Counted from the stretch's first letter, positions 14,401 to 24,634 are shown. The stretch is 64,000 nucleotides of DNA from Blastobasis lacticolella (GCA_905147135.1 LR990042.1:11151545-11215544); one strand, 5' to 3'. Notes: generated from the letters alone by a model not told the origin. A program made the numbers and translations.

Positions 14401-17400
14401 GAGTTATGTACATTAGTTGAATACTAACCGATACTCTTACAAGGTCAAGGCGGACTTCGGGCCCTCGTGCGCAAGAGCATAACTGGGACATTAATTTTTA
14501 TTTTATATCCTGAATATTCGATGATGACCGAAAGTTTTTTATGTAATATGGCAACCCATTTGTTTCTCTTTTGATCTTGAATTTCATCTCCCAGTTTAGG
14601 TGCCAATCGCTTCGTAGCGATTCTGTTGCGATTATAGATCGGATCTTGTCGGTGACATTCGGCCAGCTTCGGAGCGTTCGCAGCTCTATCGCTCGGGCGG
14701 ACCTAAATGTCATTTGCTAATCGCTTATGTCACTTCTCTAGCGCTTATATCAAAAACCCACACAACATTTCTATTCTATTGTCGATTGTAAAAATAGAAT
14801 GCATCTTAGCTAGACCCGCTGGATCGTAATTTTTTCATATCCTACGCAGGCACACGGACGGACGGTCCACCTAATAGAACGTGGCCATCGTCGTCCAGGA
14901 CATCTGCAACCTAAGGGAAGCGGATGCTGTACCAGCCTTTGATATACCTGTAGACATTGTTTTTTAAGGAACCTGAACCCCATGTTGTAGTGACGTCGGA
15001 CTCATTCCACATTGTAGGAGTAAAGTCTTTACCTACCACTGTAGGATACGAGTATGTATGACAGTGTATGTGTAACCTGGCTACGTATCCCTCCCCAGGT
15101 GGAGGCCGAGATCCTGGTCCAGCGCCACAAGACCCTGGTCCGCGTGTGCCGCGGGCTGTCCCCGGGAGGGGGAGGCGGAGGGGGCGCGGGCGGCGCGGGC
15201 GCGGCGCGGCCGGCGCGCGACTCGCGGCCGCGCACCGTGCGCGTGCGCCGCTCGCCGCACCTCGGACTCGGGATCTCTGTTACTGTTAGTGGGGGTTACT
15301 ACTTATTACTATAATTTGTGATTGAAACAGCGTCACTGTTATGTGTTGATATACTTACGATCGTTTTTGTGGTGGCTGTAGAGCTCAAGACGGGTTCGGC
15401 CCCTGAACATAATTATCAACAGCCATGTTATTAGCGCGACCTAAAAGTATATCAGCGACATCTAGTGTCCATGTATAAAACAATACACGTTGAGGGCGAC
15501 TGAGCAAGTTCCCTATACAAACTTTCAAGCTCTATTTCACTCCCTTCAGATATATTTGGAGGAAAAAAGTAACTACCAAATGTAAAAAGAATTTTCGATT
15601 CGGTTCAGTAGTTTTTGAGAATTACCCCCAAAATTCTCAAAATCAAATTGAGATCTGGCTCGCCCAGTATTCGGCCACGGTAACTGTATTTATTATCAGT
15701 CGCCAGAATAGAACCAGTTCCTCCCTTGTGCAACGGGACATGAGAACGAGAGCAGATGCACCATGGATTGAGATAGAGCTCCACAGTCTCATCTCTGTTG
15801 TGCATGATGTGTGCTGCAGTGGTCAACTTGGAACTCACTTAACCATTTTCGTTTATGGTCGTTGTATACCATAGATCTTCCCATGACGGAGTGTAAATGC
15901 GTTAGTTAAAGATAGTAATTTAATACCTTGTAATTACAAACACAATGAGGAGTTTTCCAATAGGTATCTAAAGCATTCTTAACCACTCACTAGATGGCGG
16001 CCCGACAATTTTGGTAATTGATAATCGCTTGAAAAAGGTTCTGAGCAAAGGGGATAAATCACTGGGTACGTTGTATGGGATAATATTGTATGTATCAATA
16101 GCTTATAACCATTTTAGAAATTGTAATATAATGACCATAGTGCCTATTCATAAAAATATGTCTTTGTACATTTCGTTCAACCTTTAAAAGTTATGTTTAG
16201 ATTAATAAACATTTTATTTTTAGATTAAGTATTAGATGGTTGCATGATATCACTGCAAAAATCATACAAATTTTAAAAGAATTACCAGAATTGTAGGAGC
16301 GCCATCTATTGAAGCTTTTTGAAACCATCTCACAATACCTACTGGAAAACTCCTCATTAGCGTTGACAAAGTAAAGAAATACAGAAGTGCGTACTGCGCG
16401 GGAGATTGGAGCAAGCAATAGTCTTTGACAGCTCTGGCGCGTTTTGTTGACGCAATTTATGTGCTAGTATAGCGCGGTAAGTTCACATGATGAATAGTTT
16501 GCGACACAGTCGCCACCATCATATCAGCCGAAAGACACCCACTGCTGGGCATAGGCCTCCCCCAGTGATCTCCACAAAGGCCGGTCCTGTGCTTTCCGCA
16601 TCCAGCTGGTATATCTGTCGCAGCCATCTGGTTAAATTAGCCATTTAATGAGTAGGCCAGCCTGTTAATTAAACGCCGGCATGCAATTGAATGCCTAGGC
16701 CGATAGTTGATAAAACTATCGACTCTTAGCGTTTAACTAGTTGGCTTATTATAAGCCAGCCCTTTGAAGACGGCTGACGTAAAATCAGGCAGGTGATTTA
16801 AATTTAGTTCAAATTTTATCCACTGCAGCACTGGTAGTCGTAAAACAAATATGGCGTCAGACAGCTCGCACAGCAAGCAATGTTTTTGTATTTTTATCGT
16901 TTTAACTAAATTTAAAGTGTGGTACCTAGATGTTTTTAAGTAAGAATAAGGATAACTTAATTTGTTCATTTTCTTTTCATACTTACAATTAGAAACAAAT
17001 GTCTAAGAAAGCTTCGTGCCATTTTATATTTAATTTTATAAAATAAGAAAGTGCATTCTTCCTTTACTACATTGTTGCAAATAGTTAATAAGTTAAAAGT
17101 TATTATTGTGGTAAATACTATAAATTTTATAAGTACTCGCAATGCAATTACTAATTGAATTTGTTGCCACTAATACTTTCGTTTCTAAATAAAAATTATA
17201 TTTATGAATTCGTATTTTTTATCTTAAGTAAAGTTATATAATTTACGAATGGTCACTCAAACCAAACATATATATTCTAATAACAAAATGGCTAAATGGC
17301 AGCTACTTGGCTGCACGTTACATTCAACTACTTGGCTAGCTGTCCTTTAGCCATTCAATTGAATGCCGGCGCTTAATTAACGGACTAGCCTTCTAATTAA

Positions 17401-20400
17401 ATGGCTAATTTAACCAGATGGCTGCGACATATCTACCAGGTTATCGGTCTCCCTTGTGGAAGGCCTACCCACGCTTCCGGTACGTAGATACAGTCGCCAC
17501 ACCTGTTTATAATGTTGGTATGGTATATCGTTTGTCGTGTCTGCAGGGCGGTCGCGAGCACGGCGTGCCGATCCTGATCTCGGAGCTGGAGGCGGGCGGG
17601 CCGGCCGCCAACACCGGGCAGCTGTACGTCGGCGACGCCATACTGGCCATCAACGACGTCGACCTCACGCAGGTACCCAGGGGACTATTCACGCGCTTTC
17701 GACATATTCTCCAGCCACATATCTAGTATCTACATATAAAGTATCTGTATAAGTATAAAGTAATCTATTGCTGATTTGCAGACAAATAAGTTATTCTCAA
17801 CGATTTTCGCTAATCCTCTTTTGAAAAAAATCGTTTTTAAGAACAGTTTCAAAAGAGATATTGAGCTAGAGTAAAGAAAACATTTTGTTTAGCCACATAC
17901 CTATCTCTATTAAAATTACATTGAAAACGGTTTCCATGCGGTTTTAGGAAAATAAAGATTTCTTGTTAACGGCGATAATTATCAAAAGTCTGCTCAATTA
18001 AATGTGTTTAAGAAAAAAGCAAGAAATTATTTTTAAATTGGATAAGACAAGTCACGAAATCCGTCTATGTGAACCGCAGCTTAAGGTCTAGGGGAGGGGA
18101 CTCCTAAGACATTTTAAATTCAATATAGAAAGGAGACTTCTATACGTACAATATTGTACTGCAATATGGTATGGAAAACGTACAAGTGGCTGCATCAGTT
18201 GCCTGCATTGCCGGGTACCATTGCTGCACATTTTTTCTATTGTTGTTTCATCTCCACTCCAATGTTCTAGCGTAGTGACTATATTGCAGTAAAAATATTT
18301 CTATCGCTATTTTGGCATCGTATACCTCATTAATTTCCATTCATTTATTCGTTCAGAACGAATGGAATGGTCGAAATAGCCGCTGAGTTGATGGAAATAG
18401 GCTCAAATGGAATGAATGAATGCTCTAAATATATTTTTAGCCTTGTAATTCAATCATCATCATATTAGTGTTTGTTAGAGATAAATGCAAAACGAACACA
18501 GTTTTCTAGTGGTTGGTGATACCGGGAACATGAACAATGGCAAAATCGAAACTTTTGACGTTTGGATTGGAGCCATGACCCAGGACCAAAAATCTAACTC
18601 GACAGACAGCCCATGGACCTTGAATGAAAATGAATGGGGTGTCCGGTGGCAAAATTGCAACATATCCATTCGTTCTGCATGAATGGATAATATTGATGTG
18701 TACGATGGCAAAATAGCAAATCCGTAAAAACATTGCCCATTAGCCATCTTTATGTGAATAAATCTGTGATTGTGATGATATGCTAACACCGCAATGTGTG
18801 GGGTGGGGTGTCAGGCGAGCCACGCGGACGCGGTGGCGGCGCTGCAGCGCGTGAAGGGCGACTGCGCGCTGCGCGTGCACTACGTCGCCGCCGACGACGA
18901 CGACCGCCTCTCCGACGACACCTACCGGTAACTAATCATGGGTGTTCTATGTATCATGAGTATGTATTTTTTTAAAAAGTATTTAAGTAGTATATCAGTT
19001 ATCTAGCACCTCATAGTACAAGCTTTGCTTAGTTTGGGGCTAGATGGCGCTGTGTAAATTTGTCCACGAATATATTTATTTATTTATTTATAAATACCCA
19101 CTTTTTTTTCTTTTTTTTTTTTATGTCGTACAGTAGGCAAACAGGCAAGCGGGCCACCTGCTGGAAAGTGGTTACCACTGCCTATAGACATTAACAACAA
19201 CAAGTAGCAGCAGCACCAACATTAGCAGCAGTACTTAAATCTATAGTTGCTGGCGTCTCCTTTTAGGCAACGCCTATGCCAGAAGATGTTGCCTGTACGC
19301 AAAAGGCACTGGTGACAAACAACATACGTAAACGTTGTTTCTAATCACTTCTCCATCGACCACTTCTATTGCACAGAAACATGTACTCGTCAATCCGTCG
19401 AAACAAAGGACAGATGTGAATTCACACCATGGGCCACTAATTTTGCTTCAGTTTTGTAAGCAAATACCCACCTAAAACTATCTACTGAACACCAATTATT
19501 ACCATTTTATTTTTTCCGTTTGATTACACTAATGGAAAATTGGTTTGAGATAGACTGCATTCATAGAGGAGGACAGAGACCAGTCCTCAGTGGTAGAGGC
19601 CAACATGTACCACAAACAACGACTCCGACAGACCTATGTAACCCCTTCCACGTTGTTCTTTTTTATTCGTGACAATATATCCCCCAAACAACACAAACCA
19701 AATCACTTAGCTAAAATTCAGTAACACATACTGCTGCATACCGTAATGTATAAATCTAAACAGTTCCCATAGGGTCATGCTAAAGTCGAATTATATAAGT
19801 TATGTTGTTACAGTAGCTTTTGTAAACAATGAAGATTTTCGCTATTTCAAAATCCACCAAATCGCTACTGAGAAGTGAGGTCTGGTGTCAAAATACTGCC
19901 GTGCTATTGAACAGATACAACTGCTGTGAAATGACGAATCCATTCCAGCCAATTAATGCCATCCGGGCAGGGCTTTATTTTGACACTTTAATCATGCCAT
20001 CTGGTGGATTTTCCGACATATTAGGATACCAAAGCCCTCAATTTGGACTAACATTCGGTGTTTGTCGTGGCCAGGTTCCCACTGTACCCGGAAGAGGACG
20101 CGTTCGGCGGCGGTGCTACGCCCACCGCGCCGCGAACCCCGGACTACCACAGGTAAATGACCATGCTAAATTCACTCCAATTTATACCAGGGCGATTCTC
20201 GCTGTAACATCAAAAAACTGTATTAAAACGTCACTGAAATTGATCTTCATCAATATACGACTGTCGAAGATAGTTGAGAAATATTGTTTCGCTGCAAAAG
20301 TAATTATTAATGGAGATATGTAGCTAGAAGAAATTTCGAATTCGAGATGTCACCGTGCGAGAATTAGGCCCCAGTCTCAGAGCAATCTCGAAGTTCAATA

Positions 20401-23400
20401 CAAGCAATAACAAATTGAGAGCGTGATCTCAAATAGACGCAGCTCCATCTAGTGGTAGCTTACGGAACTGCGTAAGTGGACCGTTCTACTGTAATTCACT
20501 TGAAATGAATACCAGTCTCGGATCAGTCTCGAAATTCAATGCAAGCAATAACAAATTGAGAGCGCGATCTCAATTAGACGCAGCTCCGTTTAGTAGTAGC
20601 TTATGGAACTTAATATAAATATCATCCACAAAATCTGGATGCTTGGAATCCAACAGATGTACTTTTAACCAAGCACACGTGGATGATAATGTGTGATGGG
20701 TGGTTCCCACGGGTTTCGCTAGAGCACAACCAGCGCGGCTATTAGCTAACTCAGTTGGCAACTGAATTTGACATTAGATATTTCTACACTACGTCAACTT
20801 CCCTGGCGTAGTGTAAGATTTTTAAAGTCAAATTCAATTGTCCACTGAGATAGCCAATAGCCCCGCAGGACTTTAACGCAAAGATGATGATGATACCTAT
20901 GCATATATGTATATGTTGTATCATCATCACAGCCCATTACAGTCTACTGCAGGATTTAGGACCTCTCCCACGAAAGAGGAGGTTATTGCCATAATCTCCA
21001 CATATAAAATATAACAATGGAAAATGCTGCTGCCCATTTTCCAGCCTAAGAGGAGACTAGATATTTTGTCTCGAACATATTAATCACCTTATCAGACACC
21101 CACGAGTGGAAAGGGTTGATGCTATTCTACTCTGCCGGACACCACACGGTCGTGGTCTGAATATGTTTCTGTATAATTATATATGATGTATGAATAAGGT
21201 AACTATGATACGGTGTCGTTCCCAGCGGCGGCGGCGAGTCTGACGCGGGTTCGGGCAGCGAGTGCTCGCCGGCGGCGCCCTACCCGGACTACAACAACAT
21301 CAACAACAACCTCTCCATACTCGACATGGACGACTTCAACATCAAAATCGAGACGAGGCTCGAGGTGATTATACTTTTATTGAAAGACAGGATTTTCGTT
21401 ATTTCAAGATCGACTAGATGGCGCTATTGAGGCGTGAGGCGTGATGTCAAAATGAAGACCTGTCATTGGCTGGGATGGTGTAATTGTATATGTAATGTAA
21501 GGTGAAATATAGTATTTAGACTTTGTCTTTTACTAATCACTGCAAATGTGAAAACTAAATGCCTATTTGCTGTATTTACAAACCATCCGCTTCGATGATC
21601 CTCAGTTTAATAATCTCCTTGCGGCTTTATTGGCGAACTTCCGAGTCGAATGTCATTACCGTAATCTCCACGCTTGGCAGGTGCAGCTTTGATAATGTAC
21701 AGCACGATTGTTTTAATTTTACTGATGTGCGGTAAAGCAATCTGTTCACAGATGTATAAAATAGAATAGACGTATCATTAGATGAGGTTGGCCCTGAGGC
21801 CTTGTCGGACACCACAAGGGAAATTTGAGCACCTATAAATAAAGACTGACGAGTTACGAATAGCCCAAGGGTTCTCCGACGCGTCTCAAGATAACAATAC
21901 CATATAATCATATTATTTCATAAAATAATTTGGTCAATTCCTTATCTCACTAAGCCCGCGGGCCTAAATGACCACATAGCAGACTCAACTTGTCAAATTC
22001 TCTATATCGAATGTTGTAAGGAAGATTTCAGCCAATAAGTATGCCAGCCTTAAGTTGCAGTAACGCCATCACGTGAATTTTGGATTCGCGAAAGCCGTCA
22101 TTGGATTGGTTGAACCCACCTGCGTCAGGACAATACATAACTGTCACACTGTCCCATAACGTTATTGATGACGTCATTGATTTGATGATTGATTTGACCC
22201 TCATTTTTCAATTCCGGATAAGTGTTTGTTTCATATACAACGGCTTCTAAAAATGACAATATGTTTAATTCAGTACGTGGGGGCAACATTGACATGAAGT
22301 TTTGCCGTGACTGACAAAGTGAGGAGCCGTCCGACTGGGGAAGTACCTCCACCTTACAGAATACCGCAGCTAAACAATATTCTTTTAAATAGTATTGTGT
22401 TTCTGCCGGTGAGTAAGGTTTCCAGTTCTCCATGGGGTTGGAATTTGGGGAACCGTGGCTTTGGCAGTGGAGGGACATTTGCCTTTTTCTGCCAGAGTAA
22501 CGTGTTATATATTGCGTGTATGGGCAACGCATTGGCGATACTCTCGGTGTTGCTAATGTCTACAGGCAGTGGTGACCACTTTCAATCAGGTGGCCCGCTT
22601 GCCTGTTTGCCTACCGCACGACATATTGTGATAACAATATTGCCCGGTTAAAAGCTCCTAAATTGCACTCTCGTAAACACGCCGATCGTTCCCCAGCCGG
22701 CGGCGTGCGTAGTGGAGGCCGCCCGGGCGGCGGGCGCGGCGGCGAGTGCGCTCGTCTCGACCGGGACGGGTTCGTCCCGCCGCGGGCCGTACCGGGCACT
22801 GGCGGGCGCGTCGAGCGGCGACTCGCAGTCCACTCCGGTGCACGCTCGCCGCGTCGCCCCCAAGAAGAAGCGTAAGCCTCACGACTGGCGCTCCAAGGGC
22901 GCCTACCGCGCCGTCGAGGCGAGGGAGCCGCCGTCCTCCGACGACCCGCTGCCCAATAGACAGGTGAGTGGCTGCTTCTAGGCAAATGACGACGAGCCTG
23001 CAACTTTGTCCGGATATTGCTGTGTCCGCTTGCATCTTGTCTATTGCGTGTATATGCTTGAAATGGAGCAAATTGACCAGTGACGAGCGAATCCGTACGT
23101 ACTAAACACATGTATTTTAATGTATTGGGGGCGTACTTTTGCTCGCTAGTAGGCGCCACCGGCGAGTTGCAGGACCCAACATTGTAAAATAACGCCGTTT
23201 TATTGACTAAAATCCAACTTGTCAACTGTGAGCGTTTGATTGTGTCCAATAGCACGACGTATTTTAACAACTGGACCTTAAGTTCCACTCCAGTAACGCC
23301 ACCTAGTGGAATTGTGTTTCGCGTTAGCCTCCATTGGCCGACGCGCCTGTATCAGAATCACCTTTTCGCTGAAACATATTTTCAGTTGGATGACATGAAA

Positions 23401-24630
23401 ACGACTGGACATTTTCAGTTGGATGATATGAAAACCACATAATGTAAGAGAGAAACGCGGTAGGCCCAGACGGAGATGGCGGGTCGAGTGGGGAACCTTA
23501 TCTAAGGATTGACCGAGAAAAGTATTTGACCGTAAGTCGTAGCAGATGAATAGGGATTAGTGGGTGTGGGACACCCCTTGCATTGGGACAGAAATGGCTA
23601 ATATAATAAAAAATTCTAATACTACCTGCGATAGCCAACCAGTTTGACACACGTGGAGCTGACGTCCACTAGTCCAGGAGGCGTCAACCGTTCCACCGTA
23701 AACTTCTGCGAACTGTAATATATCACAGTAATATATCAATAGGATGGTCATCATATCAGCCAGAAGACGCCCACTGCTGGGCATAGGCTTCCCCGAGAGC
23801 CGGTCCTGTGCTTTCCGCATCCAGCTGGTACCTGTGATCTTTACCAGGTCGTCGGTCCACCTTGTCTAGGGAGGCCTACCCACGCTGCGTCTTCCGGTAC
23901 GTTGACGTGTCAGTTAGTGTCAAAATAAACTGTCAAATCGACTAGCACTGCTAATATTAGGGAACTTGAGCGCACACATTTCAGATATATAGTACAAAGC
24001 TGTTGTGACAGCCGAAGTCTGAAGTCAGCGAATTATAATCTATTCCCATTTCGTGTTGATAATAATTGCTAATTTAGAAGCATTCCTGGTGGTTGATCTG
24101 TAGCCCTAGCGTGTCCTAAGTGTGTCCGCGCCGCGCGAGAGCGTTTGTCTCTTTCTCTCAATACTAAGACGAAAGAGATAACAATACCTATGTCGCGCTT
24201 TTTCTCGCTTATCGCGCGCGAGAGCAACTTGTGCTAGGCCAACTGCTCTGGAGTAATGTGAAACCTTCGCACGTAAGTACAAATGCGTCATTTTCCCCAG
24301 GAGAGTCCCAGCCCCTCGGAGGAGGCGAGCGACACGGCGGTCGCTGTGAACAATACGCCCGCGCCTGCGCCCGTCGCCGCGACCGCGCCCGTATCGGCCG
24401 GACCCAACGGGGACGCGAAACGCCGCGAGGGGAAGGGGTTTAGGATAGGGTCGGCGAGGCGGGTCACCGAGCCCGCGCCGCCCCCCGCGACCCCCGCGCC
24501 CCCCGCTCCCCCCACCGCCTCCGCCCCCGCCCCCGCCCCGCTGACCAACGGCGTGGGCCCCCCGGAGCGCCGGCAGCCCACCCTGCTGCTAGCGGGCGAC
24601 GGCGACCCCGACTTCGGCACGCCCGTCTAA
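11371..24630 (+). CDS. GOPC: Golgi-associated PDZ and coiled-coil protein (GOPC/PIST/CAL type), 5' end missing
   Basis: Exons: 11371-11425, 12107-12248, 13916-14021, 15099-15284, 17547-17672, 18815-18927, 20075-20152, 21226-21364, 22697-22963, 24301-24630. All join in phase through GT-AG introns and give 513 residues ending in TAA. Residues 1-115 match the GOPC coiled coil ([47 protein letters not shown]). A Gly/Ala/Arg linker follows, then one PDZ domain (about 146-235) with carboxylate-binding loop GLGIS and core [17 protein letters not shown] family proteins are Golgi/TGN scaffolds that bind C-terminal tails of membrane cargo and small GTPases. The tail after the PDZ (about 270 residues, low complexity, with a PKKKRK cluster) is longer than in human GOPC. 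Missing: the conserved N-terminal FxWLxxLEKEFDKAFVDxD exon, and a coiled-coil segment expected between the first two exons. Confidence 0.93.
12107..12248 (+). CDS. GOPC: GOPC exon: coiled-coil heptads
   Basis: Acceptor ATTGACAG, donor GTTGGT after AG. Encodes an Ala/Arg/Glu-rich helix ([20 protein letters not shown]) matching human [20 protein letters not shown]. Confidence 0.88.
12352..12500 (-). repeat. Poly(A)-type lepidopteran retroposon repeat, partial
   Basis: Reads on the plus strand as CAGACAAACAGGCAAGCGGG then CACCTGATGGAAAGTGGTCAC and ATCAGCAACACTAGG. The same text recurs at 19120, 27010, 46430 and, reversed, at 22500, 52700, 53600 and 60570. In its sense direction the unit ends ...GCCTGTTTGCCTACCG plus an A run. 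Confidence 0.75.
12592..13318. mobile_element. 727-bp foldback element with 9-bp target duplication
   Basis: Left end starts GGGAGTAATACACGGGTGCG. The reverse complement of the right end starts GGGAGTAAAACACGGGTACG and stays aligned with the left for over 100 bp (shared GCCGAAAGCACGAATAACG and GATGGTTCATTTGTGCG). Similarity resumes deeper in the arms (GAATTATCTGCTGCGCGAAG against GAATTATCTGCTACGCGAAG), with a deletion in the right arm. Perfect 9-bp copies of GTTGGAGGC flank it at 12583-12591 and 13319-13327. Arms are dense in GCGAA-like words. No transposase frame, so it is non-autonomous; it lies inside a GOPC intron. Confidence 0.9.
13916..14021 (+). CDS. GOPC: GOPC exon: [16 protein letters not shown] block
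   Basis: Acceptor GTTTCTAG, donor GTAAGC. Carries the most conserved coiled-coil block of the family ([19 protein letters not shown]), then LRDSLWAQ. Confidence 0.95.
14293..14503 (+). mobile_element. tRNA-headed SINE, internally deleted copy
   Basis: A polymerase III A box (GGTGGCCGAGCGGTTAGAG) and B box (GGGTTCGAATCCC) sit about 45 bp apart. The tail GGTCAAGGCGGACTTCGG follows and ends GGGACATTAA. Flanked by TATATCCT at 14285-14292 and 14504-14511. It matches 29324-29639 on the other strand but lacks the middle of that copy. Confidence 0.8.
15099..15284 (+). CDS. GOPC: GOPC exon: linker and first PDZ strand
   Basis: Acceptor CTCCCCAG, donor GTTAGT; 62 codons in phase 0. [19 protein letters not shown] is followed by a glycine run of seven and a basic [10 protein letters not shown] stretch, ending with the PDZ loop LGLGISVT. 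Confidence 0.95.
15310..15940. other. GOPC intron DNA, no feature recognised
   Basis: A minus-strand frame at 15605-15838 has no recognisable domain. Includes the text GCGACATCTAGTGTCC, similar to short motifs in other repeats here. Nothing else supportable. Confidence 0.4.
15947..16355 (-). mobile_element. GAGGAGTTTTCC-type MITE, copy A
   Basis: Ends are GAGGAGTTTTCCAATAGGTA and, inverted, GAGGAGTTTTCCAGTAGGTA; AT flanks both sides. Subterminal inverted blocks contain ACAATTTTGGTAA and AGATGGCG. It lies opposite to the copies at 28089 and 54426. 409 bp, no coding frame. Confidence 0.88.
16521..16616 (+). repeat. RTE-type LINE tail, left half (split by a MITE)
   Basis: Carries ATATCAGCCGAAAGACACCC and CACTGCTGGGCATAGGCCTC, then GTGCTTTCCGCATCCAGCTGG. 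The copy at 23744-23905 shows the same order uninterrupted. The right half resumes after 17428. Confidence 0.8.
16617..17428. mobile_element. 812-bp MITE-like DNA element, 6-bp target duplication
   Basis: Both ends read GTCGCAGCCATCTGGTTAAA inward. The outer 33 bp are identical, and about 79 bp align with few mismatches (shared GCGCCGGCAT-like and CAATTGAATG blocks). The direct repeat ATATCT flanks it at 16611-16616 and 17429-17434. Removing one copy restores the RTE tail order seen at 23744-23905. No transposase frame. It lies in the intron between the two main PDZ exons of GOPC. Confidence 0.9.
17429..17500 (+). repeat. RTE-type LINE tail, right half
   Basis: Continues the repeat interrupted at 16617: ACCAGGTTATCGGTCTCCC, then GGAAGGCCTACCCACGCTTC, matching 23850-23900. 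Confidence 0.75.
17547..17672 (+). CDS. GOPC: GOPC exon: PDZ core
   Basis: Acceptor GTCTGCAG, donor GTACCC; 42 codons. Starts [20 protein letters not shown] and ends [14 protein letters not shown], close to human [12 protein letters not shown] and GDAILAVNGVNL. Confidence 0.96.
17673..18814. other. GOPC intron inside the PDZ coding region
   Basis: AT-rich. Short frames at 18475-18789 on both strands show no domain. Nothing recognised apart from the splice sites. Confidence 0.5.
18815..18927 (+). CDS. GOPC: GOPC exon: PDZ C-terminal helix and strand
   Basis: Acceptor GGTGTCAG, donor GTAACT. Encodes [19 protein letters not shown] and [13 protein letters not shown], matching the end of the family PDZ (EFEVVYVAPEVDSDD). 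A SINE tail starts 13 bp after the exon. Confidence 0.93.
18940..19091 (+). repeat. tRNA-SINE (second family), 3' part only
   Basis: Begins GGGTGTTCTATGTATCATG and runs through CAGTTATCTAGCACC and TTGGGGCTAGATGGCGCTGT to a TTTATTTATTTA tail. It matches the 3' half of the fuller copy at 37307-37552. The tRNA head is absent. Confidence 0.8.
19098..19215 (-). repeat. Poly(A)-type lepidopteran retroposon repeat, partial
   Basis: Opens with a T run, then ATGTCGTACAGTAGGCAAAC and GGGCCACCTGCTGGAAAGTG, the inverted 3' end of the family best seen at 60320-60687. Confidence 0.7.
20075..20152 (+). CDS. GOPC: GOPC exon: post-[13 protein letters not shown] segment
   Basis: Acceptor GTGGCCAG, donor [23 protein letters not shown] corresponds in position to human RYRLYLDELEGGGNPG. 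Confidence 0.88.
20371..20645 (+). repeat. Tandem duplication, two ~141-bp units
   Basis: CCAGTCTCAGAGCAATCTCG at 20371 recurs as CCAGTCTCGGATCAGTCTCG at 20512. Both units continue with CAAGCAATAACAAATTGAGA and a GACGCAGCTCC block. No coding sense; lies in a GOPC intron. Confidence 0.8.
20879..21170 (+). repeat. LINE-tail repeat, inverted relative to 62180-62500
   Basis: Contains CATCACAGCCCATTACAGTC, CTCCCACGAAAGAGGAGG and CACCCACGAGTGGAAAGGG. The same blocks occur in reverse at 62180-62500. Confidence 0.7.
21226..21364 (+). CDS. GOPC: GOPC exon: acidic/Asn-rich tail
   Basis: Acceptor TTCCCAG, donor GTGATT. Encodes Gly/Ser-rich sequence and then [20 protein letters not shown]. No domain recognised; assigned by phase and codon bias. 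Confidence 0.82.
21373..21500 (+). repeat. ACTAGATGGCG repeat family member
   Basis: GACTAGATGGCGCTATTGAGG, GTGAGGCGTGATGTCAAAAT and CCTGTCATTGGCTGGGATGG recur diverged at 51290-51420, 46790-46870 and around 54380/54837. Superfamily unknown. Confidence 0.6.
22300..22628 (+). repeat. Poly(A)-type lepidopteran retroposon repeat, near full length
   Basis: Runs from GACTGGGGAAGTACCTCC through GTGTTTCTGCCGGTGAGTAA to GGTGGCCCGCTTGCCTGTTT, as in the 60320-60687 copy, but without a long terminal A run. Confidence 0.8.
22697..22963 (+). CDS. GOPC: GOPC exon: Ala-rich tail with PKKKRK cluster
   Basis: Acceptor TTCCCCAG, donor GTGAGT; 89 codons. Alanine/serine-rich, then a basic patch ([19 protein letters not shown]) with PKKKRK encoded at 22859-22876. 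Assigned to the gene by phase and position. Confidence 0.82.
23744..23905 (+). repeat. RTE-type LINE tail, uninterrupted copy
   Basis: CATATCAGCCAGAAGACGCC, CACTGCTGGGCATAGGCTTC, CTTTCCGCATCCAGCTGG and GAGGCCTACCCACGC in order. It gives the unbroken structure against which the 16617 insertion is read. Confidence 0.75.
24110..24243. repeat. Short GCGCGAGAGC-type repeat, copy 1
   Basis: Shares CGCGAGA, TTTGT(C/T)TCTTTCTC, CAATACTAA and TCTCGCTTATCG in order with 40435-40577, ending at CTTGTGCTAG. About 135 bp; no frame. Confidence 0.65.
24301..24630 (+). CDS. GOPC: GOPC terminal exon: Pro/Ala-rich C-terminus
   Basis: Acceptor TTCCCCAG; 109 codons and TAA. Composition is mostly Pro, Ala, Thr and Ser with very GC-rich third positions, ending [15 protein letters not shown]. 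It does not end in the short motif of vertebrate GOPC. Confidence 0.85.
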   Translation, partial: ESPSPSEEASDTAVAVNNTPAPAPVAATAPVSAGPNGDAKRREGKGFRIGSARRVTEPAPPPATPAPPAPPTASAPAPAPLTNGVGPPERRQPTLLLAGDGDPDFGTPV

Positions 24631-24634
24631 TAAA
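24629..24634 (+). terminator. AATAAA hexamer overlapping the GOPC stop codon
   Basis: The TAA stop at 24628-24630 is followed by TAAAAC, so its AA forms AATAAA with the next four bases. Use of this signal would give a very short 3' UTR. Another AATAAA at 26571-26576 is a more conventional alternative. Confidence 0.35.

Noticed and set aside
22611..23288. 225-codon minus-strand frame
   Set aside because: Shadow of the GC-rich GOPC exon at 22697-22963, with repeat-derived flanks.
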